A stretch of 64,000 nucleotides of DNA from Panopea generosa (taxonomy: Eukaryota > Mollusca > Bivalvia > Adapedonta > Hiatellidae). Shown in pieces: positions 56,439-64,000 of this stretch. Under the pieces are notes generated by a model, which made no database searches, was not told the DNA's origin, and saw only the letters and a program-made list of their open reading frames with translations. The stretch is taken from NCBI GenBank assembly GCA_029582155.1, contig CM055902.1:17887011-17951010 (forward strand), written 5' to 3'. Within the stretch, counting starts at the first letter, position 1; every line of letters starts with the position of its first letter. A program made the translations under genes and the position numbers.

Positions 56439-56484
<46 letters not shown>
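56358..56484. repeat. Compound TA / CT microsatellite
   Basis: (TA)n, CACCTCTCTC..., TATATATATACACACCTCTC and a final long (TA)n. The two CT blocks are each embedded between TA runs, as from duplication of a TA-CT module. Confidence 0.95.
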
Positions 56485-56485
<1 letters not shown>

Positions 56486-56554
56486 AGATAAGGGAAACAT
56501 AGGGAAACAATAGTCCAGTCACATGCATAAACATTAAATTAAAGTTGTGTTAAT

Positions 56555-56668
56555 TTGCTATATTGACTGCTATACTGCTATATTGGCTGCTATATTGACT
56601 GCTGCTTTATTGATTGCTATATTGGCTGCTTTATTAACTGCTATATTGGCTGCTATATTGACTGAAAT
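56555..56668. repeat. Short tandem repeat, 12-15-bp TGCTATATTGGC unit
   Basis: About nine irregular copies of CTGCTATATTGR. The frame reading ILAAILTAALLIAILAALL is a repeat product. Confidence 0.85.
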
Positions 56669-57059
56669 ATTAAGATTATTCATTATGGTAAATGTAACTT
56701 GTTCCTGTTTTTTTCTTTCGATTATACGATAACTTTTTAAACTTTTGACAAATATGAAACAACATAAAAACAGTAAACACTAAAAAGCACAAACATGCTT
56801 TTAAACATTAAACAAGCATAAAGAGTAACAATTAACCTTACGTACACTCGTATTATATAAATGACATTAATTACATGATAACGACGGATTAAAGAAGACC
56901 TAAATGTCCAGCAATCACTTTACAGTCTTGCTTGGTACAAAGAAACTATTGCTTTATTACGCCTTCATTACACACAAATATTGAAACATGTCGTTCACTC
57001 GTTATTAACTCTCGTAGTAGATTATAACATACTCAAATATCTACGAGACAGACATAAGT

Positions 57060-57272
57060 GAACGTTTTATACATGCACGAGCCAGAAAGAAGGGAACGTT
57101 TAATACATGCACGAGACAGACAGAAGGGAACGTTTTATACATCGCGAGACAGACAGAAGTGAATGTTTTGTACATCCATGAAACAGACTGAAGGGGACGT
57201 TTTATACATGCACGAGACAGACAGAAGGAAACGTTTTATACATTCACGAAACAGACTGAAGGGAACGTTTAT
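57060..57272. repeat. Minisatellite, 34-bp unit, about six copies
   Basis: The unit runs GAACGTTTTATACATGCACG then AGACAGACAGAAGG. Two subtypes alternate (CACGAGACAGACAGAAG and CACGAAACAGACTGAAG). Confidence 0.92.
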
Positions 57273-59817
57273 ATAAGTTGCAAGGCAGGGGGGTGTAAGC
57301 AGTGAAACGCTATGATTCTCATATGGGTTACGATCTTTGCTACGGTATATATATCTTATACTAAAAACTTATAATACAAGTGGTTAAATCACTTATATTC
57401 CATCATCAATATAACTGGAAATTCAGACATATGGATCGACAGGCAAAGTATCCAGTCCTGGAGATCCGACCTCCAAAAGTCTTTAAAAGGAAAAATGCAA
57501 TTAATTGAAAGATGATCTTTTGATTGATAGCTAAAATCTTAACTCACCAAGAAGCAACTACTTATGTATATTCACATTTAGGACGACAAGCCAGAGTCCC
57601 AAATGAAATATAAAGATATACAAATGTTGCCTATGATCAGATATTTGTAACGGGCTACTTTATTTGTTAAAATATATATTCCTATTTTGCACATTTTGCA
57701 CGCAAAACATACTACGTACTTTGTACTAACACCCACATGTAACCAAATATCAATAGCTTCTGAATAACCCCACAACACAAATTAAAAAATAAAAAATGCA
57801 TTTGTTACATGTCAAATTATAATTAACTCATTGTAACAAAAAAAGTATTTCCGACATGCATATTCATGTACATGTTTCTTTAATAAGTGATTAAGTAAAA
57901 TACAAACCTTATTTAATGTTTCGATACAGTACTTTTGAAATGAATATAACTAAGTAAATAAGAATAACCCAGGTGCGGATCGTTCTCGCGAGTTTATGCT
58001 ATGTCTTACATTCGGTTAAATTCAGCAATGGAGGAAGTAAATATATTCGACTTTCATTATTATATCGATGTGTTCGAAAACTATGATAAAATATTATCGC
58101 TGAAGCGATTTTACATGTCATACAAAGATATAATTTACTCAATCAGCACATTAACAATACTATCTGATATACGGTTCCATTGGAACAAAACTCCGCCAAC
58201 AACAGAAAACCCCTTTTATTGAGTTTGGTTATAAATGTAAATGGAATATTCACAATCCGCAGCTTCAGTGATGGTCCTTACCACCGGCTTAATCGTATTT
58301 TATTATTTTCGAGCGTCACTGAGTATGTTTGATAAAACCAAGGGATCCGAACTAATAACAATGGCGAGAACTTGTCTTTTAAAGCAAGTTTGAAAACAAA
58401 CACAAACTAGCAAACTCTGTACATCTTTAACATATCTGTCATGCTGCATACTGCAAAATTGTGGTAAATTCTATGTCAGAATTGATTTATAAAGTTTTAT
58501 TTTGCAGTCACAAACTTTACACCATTTTGGTGCAATATGTTTTTAACGCTTTTGAATATTTGATTTCCGACAAAACTAAAAGTCATACAGCTGCGCTAAA
58601 TTTACGTGGATTGTGAATAATTTAACTATTTTGTTTCTAGTTATACCATCATAGTTAAATAGAAAAAGGTTTTCCAAAAGTGTGATGTTGATAATATAAA
58701 TGTATATAAAATGAATTGAATAACCTGTACTATATTATTTTTATTTTACTTATTTACACTTTCATAAAACGAATAAACAAACAATTGAGGAGCGTAAAAT
58801 AAGTATGAATGATTCTTATACGCTTGAATTTAAACTAAAGTGTATATTACTGTCAAAGAGGAGCAGTAACAGCATGTTCATTGTGTTTTACTTTCATTTT
58901 ACGTTCTCAGATTTTACGTCTTATATTCAGTATAGCAATGAAGAATGTGGGATAAGTGTAACGCAAACAGTTTATAAACACTACAAACGCAATGGCATAG
59001 CATGATATTATCGAGCACCGCTTGTTTGTTAATCTTGGTAAAACCGTGCATTTTGAAAGTCTTACATTTGTTGATAATTATGATTTTCTAATAGAAACAG
59101 GCTCCATATATTCGTATTTTTTAATTCATACTCTCAATTTATTATCAATTTTTTACATGTATTCCAAAAACATCAATAATGCCATTCAAATCACAAAATG
59201 AGCATTAAAATAAGAAAAAAATATATGTAGATAATACGAAACAAGGATTATTTGCCACCGCCAGTTGGTGTCTACCCCACGGAAGTCCTTCAGGATTTTA
59301 ATGGTTGTGTTGTTACCCAAGTACAAACAATTCTGTAGTATTGTATACGATTTCCAGATCTATCGTTTGGGTATGCCCATAAGCACAAATCTAGCAGATT
59401 ACATTCTCAGTGCATGCAATTACACCTATAAAACTTGACGATAAAGTAAAGCAGTTATGATGACGCCTACATCCTAGGAAACCATAATATACCTTTCCAA
59501 TATAATAAACGGCTTCCATAAAGAGATAATCGCCAGTTACATTCTGGAGATATTTTACAGTCGACAGGTTTTATTGATAACAATGCGTTCGGTATTTGAC
59601 CCAGCAACAATTCGAATAATAATATGGTACGTACTGATCTCTTACGACACCGTATCTTAAGTTAATGTTCTATTGTGCCAAATACATCATGCGAAACACG
59701 AGTAGTTTCGGATCGCTGGTATTAAACTTGGGTATGGCAGCAGGGTAGTGAGAACAATGTTAGACGTGACAATTGTGATCTAAAGAGCAAGGTTGGGTGC
59801 ACTTGTATGTCAGGTTT
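57273..59817. other. AT-rich sequence, no firm gene
   Basis: A TTCTCGCGAGTTTATG motif at about 57983 sits just before a 73-codon ATG frame (58001-58222) whose composition is that of AT-rich noise. A coding-like island at 59245-59340 reads as plausible peptide on both strands but lacks good splice sites. Confidence 0.35.
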
Positions 59818-59829
59818 AAACCCAACAGT

Positions 59830-60202
59830 TTTTTTTTTCTTTTTTTAAATAATTTAAGTTATATATTTTGTTCAATGCTAGTATACACAACTCTCAGTAG
59901 TTGAAGCGTCGCATACGCCGCAGCCTATATACATACCCAATCAGCTACATCTGTATTCTCAACGATCAAGATACTTGCACATATTTATTATTTTCATCTC
60001 AAGCGCTGCTTATAATCCGTTTGTCTAGTAATTAATTTCATTGCATTTGTAACACCATTGTATAGTCCTTGCAAGATATTCAGAAGAGAGACTTTGTATT
60101 AGCTAGAAATAGCTTTCTTCTCAATTCTATTGTTATGTATCGCTGTATATTTGAATATATTTATATATAATATGTTGAAAACGAATAAATATTGTTTAAA
60201 CT
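59830..60202 (-). mobile_element. 373-bp retroposed insertion with 12-bp target duplication
   Basis: AAACCCAACAGT occurs at 59818-59829 and again at 60203-60214. The insertion begins with a T-rich run (T9, C, T7) directly after the first copy, so the inserted sequence has its A-rich tail on the minus strand. The interior is unique here, with no box A/B pair and no frame, so it could be a processed non-coding transcript or a truncated LINE tail. Confidence 0.65.
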
Positions 60203-60214
60203 AAACCCAACAGT

Positions 60215-62009
60215 GACTTCTGTAATATATGCTACCAGCCGTTCTACTGTCACTTCAACTTCATTTTTGAATTATCCATATTTGTGAAAAGTATTTGTAC
60301 CGTATTGGTTTGTATTGTACTGGTTTGTACCGTATTGGTGACTCCTGTAGGAGATAGTTTGTCGATATTTAACATAATCACACTTGCTATCATTAATGAC
60401 TGATAGCAACTTATCCAGCTTTGAAAGCCCAATGCACTCGTAATCTTTTCTCCCGGTACTTTCTATTATTAGTACAAATATGCAACTTACTTTCTATTGA
60501 TACCTACTGACTTCGTATCAGTTTTGTTATTTGCATTTACAAATGTACACTCTGTATCAGTATCAGCATGTATGCACACCACATTACAATGGGCAATAAT
60601 TTATCAGACATTAAGTATTATCACTAGAACTAGTTCGTTCGTATGCCCCGTTTGGCATTCCTTTAAATGATCACCGCAGATTATCGAAAACCTCTTCCAG
60701 TTACTTTACAATATTACAAAGAAACCACTGCTTAAATGTCAGTGCACATAATTGTTTTCGAATTTCTACATGTATGTCTATTGTCACGTGACTGTGCGAT
60801 TAGCAAATTGTCAGTCAAAATATCTTACTATTTAACTTATAAGATGCTTTTCACTATGGTTTAGAATATTTTTTAATGTGTTTCTTGAGATTAAGATAAA
60901 TACTTTGAGTCGAAGCATTAAATATTTTGGTCGCTTTAATATAGATATGCTATTCATAATAAACATACATAGCGAAACAATGAACAGGAGTCATATTTTT
61001 ATAATAGTGTTCCAATTATCTAAATATTAACGTTTCATTGATTATAACATGTATTACTCAAATACAAAACTAGCATGAGTTAGTGTTATATTTCTTATAA
61101 GATGCCATTACATAAATAATGTTACGCCAAGATAAAATAGTTGACCTTTCACCAAAGAAAAATTTTATAAGTAGCAAAATTTCCTAATTTCATAATATCA
61201 AAGTAAAACTATAACCTTTAATTTTCAATATGTAAAATGTACAAAGAATAATGCTAAATAATGTATTTAATTAAAACCTGTTATGGTATAGCATATTGTC
61301 TTATGAGAGATATTTCCAAGTGGTGTTAAAATGGATACGTTATTATTGTTAACTAAACCATTGTATTATTCATTTAAAGATTGGTATATCACCTTGTTTT
61401 GGCACAAGTTCAGTAACGTTTAAGGGCTATCAAATGTTGCTGGGTAGTTTTCTTGTTGCGTTCTGTGGTTCCACAGATATAATGGTAAATATAGACACTC
61501 GTGAAAGTGTAAATAATTAATAAAGTGTCCACTAATTACTGATTTTTCACCAACAACCATCTGCCACGGATCATACTTCATGCAATGTTAATTAGCGAAG
61601 TTATGAAACGCGCAATCTTTTACTATCTATAACGGTTACGTAGCTGGTTTCTAATTCGGTTCTGACAAAGGTCAAACGTCATATAGGGTTAATAAGCAAT
61701 ATTTTGATAACAAGGGAAGTATAGAAGGACCATTATCTTGAAAAAAAAGTTACAACTTGCAAATATATATATATATTTTTAATTTGAAAGTTGATTCCCT
61801 AAAAGTTCATGTCCGTTAAAGACTTGCGTTACTCAGTCTACATTCAAAGTACATGAGCCATCAGTTTACTAAACTTATCATATTTAATGATGTGACAACG
61901 GTAGAATGAGCGAGGTTGTGAGGTTAAAGCTTCCTCGAGACGTTTATAATGACATTCATGCTTACACGTATAATGACATTCATGCTTATTTATTAGTTTG
62001 ATGGTTAAA
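60215..62009. other. AT-rich sequence without gene
   Basis: Small local repeats only: TTTGTACCGTATTGG at 60294-60340, and a 26-bp duplication ATAATGACATTCATGCTTA at about 61946-61988. A palindrome CTGTGGTTCCACAG lies near 61463. Confidence 0.4.
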
Positions 62010-62168
62010 TAAGTTCAGAATTTATAACATGTATATCGCTCTCGAACCCGTTTCCTGGATAAAACCATTATTACGTATTGTTTTAGAGGCCTTAAAGGCG
62101 ATCCTGGTATCGAACCCGCGACCTTCTGGTGTGAACGACAAACACGCTATTCATTACCATACACCCCG
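62010..62168 (-). mobile_element. SINE, third family, minus strand
   Basis: Plus-strand CTCGAACCCGTTTCCTGGAT, GTTTTAGAGGCCTTAAAGGC and TATCGAACCCGCGACCTTCT are followed by CACGCTATTCATTACCATAC, the inverted head. The order equals that of the nested copy at 23070-23240. Confidence 0.65.
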
Positions 62169-63634
62169 GTGAATTATTTTGTTTTGTATTCGTCCTTACA
62201 TATCGTAAAATATCTATTTAAAATAAGGCACTTGAGAACGACGCATTTTTTTTTTCTTCTGGAAACTATATTCATACAAACTATTACCTTATTTCTAATC
62301 CCAATTCTTAGCATTGTTTGTCATTTTATGAATTATAAATGTTTTGCAATATACTATGTACATCTCTTAAATAAGATATTGTTTAAACCAATATCAATGT
62401 TTTGTCCATTGTATTCGCCCATGGTACCATTATCGTTTGAAAGGAAAAAAACGTCAAAACATTCCTTTAGCACAATACATTAAATGATATTTTGCTTTAT
62501 TATGACTATGACAGAGGAAAAAAACTATCTAATTAGCATTTTAATAAAAAGAGCGTATTGCCACCGCATATCAAACTCTTATAAAAATAAGTTTATGCCA
62601 TACGAAAAACACGCACAAAAAAAACAAACACACAAAAAAAATCAAAAAAAATCAATTAATTAATTATTTAATTTTAATCTATTACAAAATATTTTGCAAA
62701 TGTCAAACCGAAAGGTAGAATATAAGATTGTTCGGATTTCCAGTAATATAAACTAACAAACGGGTAAATACGCTCGTATATACTAAACACGAAAATAAAA
62801 AGCTCTTAGAGCAAGAATTGAGTCAACAAAAATAAAAAAACTTACACCATTCAGGCGAATGTCTTAATTTAATTGATGTGTGCTATAGATGTCATTTCAC
62901 ATTTTACAACATGGTTTTAATTTGCGGCTTTATGCAGCACCGAAATTTACTTTTGTGATTAAAATAGCATAGTATGATTAGAAATACATTTTTTATAGCT
63001 ATAATTTCTAATAATAATATTTTCTTTAAAAATGACATTTTAGGTAAAACTACTAAAGTAAGTGTGGTTGGAAAAGATCTATTAGAGAAATAAATTAAAA
63101 AAGCATGTATATATTAACACTATTGTATATTAGTCAGTGACAAAAGATAATCTATTTATTAAAAATGTGTAACGTATTTGACAGCTTAGCACTTATGTTC
63201 TGTATTTTAAGTTTATGTTGACAGTAAGTATATTTACAACCGTAAACATAAAACAAACAATACACTCAGACAAGACCTTTCCAATAACACGTCTATATAT
63301 TCACCCAATGATATTTTTAACTTTGAACTATATATTTAATTCGCATTTCCGCCTATACTATCTTAGATATTGCTTCATAGTCACATTAAGGAATGGCTTA
63401 ATTCATTTTTCAAAGTTTCAGTCGATGAAGCAATAAAGTATTTTTGGTAATTATATAAATTATTCTATTTCATGAATAACACTAACAGCTTTGATTTCAT
63501 AAGTTATACTTTTATCACAATTTAATCGTATCATATGACATTATGATGATTTATGTAATATGCTCTATACCGCTTATCAAAATCTGAAATATAACATGAA
63601 TACAATTTGATAAGTTAGATACTAACAAACCTCG
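62169..63634. other. AT-rich sequence, nothing recognised
   Basis: Frames at 62169-62483 and 63215-63436 are AT-driven and lack any support. Confidence 0.35.
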
Positions 63635-63770
63635 AGTAAATATTCCCCGATATCCTTGATGCCTGAGCGCTGCAGAAGACGGTCACCTACAAGTTCCCAC
63701 TAGCACGCAGTTTCCCTCTCTTATTTGCTGATATTTTGCGAGGGTGACCAATCACTCGCATCCATTTATT
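63635..63770 (-). promoter_or_regulatory. Possible minus-strand promoter and non-coding first exon
   Basis: On the minus strand GCGAGTGATTGGTCACCCTC contains an inverted CCAAT box. About 100 bases later TATTTACTCGAG is followed by GTTTGTTAG, a possible donor. The segment is clearly less AT-rich than the 10 kb before it. No ATG opens a frame before the donor. Confidence 0.22.
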
Positions 63771-64000
63771 AACACCTGCACATAGCAAGCATCTCTGTCA
63801 CACGGAATACGATGACGAAGCACTCTTCAAATTAATTGTGTCCAGGACATGACGACATCAGAGTTGATGGTTTGATGCTGAAGATAGATTAGCAATGTTA
63901 AAATATTGTTTTTATTAAACGATTTCAGTAGCATATCTTATTCTGATGTATAACTTTCATTTTAACATTAAATTTTCTTCAATAAAATATAATTCAATAC

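Noticed and set aside
58001-58222. 73-codon ATG frame after a TCTCGCGAG motif
   Set aside because: Residue composition is that of AT-rich random sequence (Ile, Tyr, Phe, Asn, Ser), with no splice context or known motif.
59245-59340. Coding-like island readable on both strands
   Set aside because: The plus-strand acceptor lacks a pyrimidine tract and the minus-strand one is also weak; neither peptide is recognised.

Overview
The window is AT-rich, intron-bearing, repeat-dominated animal DNA. Several tRNA-derived SINE families, jockey/CR1-like LINE remnants, divergent interspersed repeats with roughly 180-bp subunits, MITEs and very many minisatellites together suggest a mollusc, most likely a bivalve. 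No bacterial-type operon is present. Most long reading frames are by-products of tandem repeats; some begin at TTG or GTG and are not meaningful in a nuclear eukaryotic genome.

Only a few segments look like host genes. (1) At 1740-1920 (+) there is a terminal exon encoding an arginine/serine-rich (RS) tail with a good 3' splice site. (2) At 23904-24746 (-) there is an intact 280-residue secreted YHYH-domain protein, preceded by a 3' splice site; a TATA box plus a GTAAGT donor near 27.2 kb may be its promoter and non-coding first exon. (3) At 50765-51043 (-) there is a 92-residue membrane-anchored protein with three CxxC pairs, also starting just after a 3' splice site. (4) At 17036-17103 (+) there is a possible signal-peptide first exon with a consensus donor. 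Weaker exon or promoter candidates are listed as findings.

Layout. 0-6.6 kb: divergent repeats, a 34-bp minisatellite, the RS exon, a TA-flanked MITE and two more arrays. 7.7-12.4 kb: a cluster of tRNA-Leu-like SINEs, then 47-bp and 25-bp arrays. 12.6-20 kb: a foldback, a 44-bp array, microsatellites, a second MITE copy, and 34-bp and 60-bp arrays. 20-27.7 kb: interspersed repeats, a LINE fragment, a tRNA-like sequence, nested SINEs and the YHYH gene. 28.1-30.4 kb: a 2.3-kb array of a 16-bp unit. 30.4-41.4 kb: mostly featureless, with LINE remnants at 35.5-37.4 kb and a head-to-head SINE pair. 42.5-49.6 kb: a 35-bp minisatellite split by a 5,547-bp insertion. 49.6-64 kb: the cysteine-rich gene, a purine-rich 35-36-bp array with microsatellites, smaller arrays and a 373-bp insertion with a 12-bp target-site duplication.

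The most notable structure is the insertion at 42841-48387. It has 27-bp perfect terminal inverted repeats, a TA target-site duplication that can be read exactly because the target is a tandem repeat, subterminal regions crowded with CGCTCCGTTCG-like motifs and the palindrome GAGTGCACTC, no recognisable transposase, and an internal 466-bp direct duplication with no mismatch seen. It looks like a large non-autonomous cut-and-paste transposon that I cannot assign to a known family.
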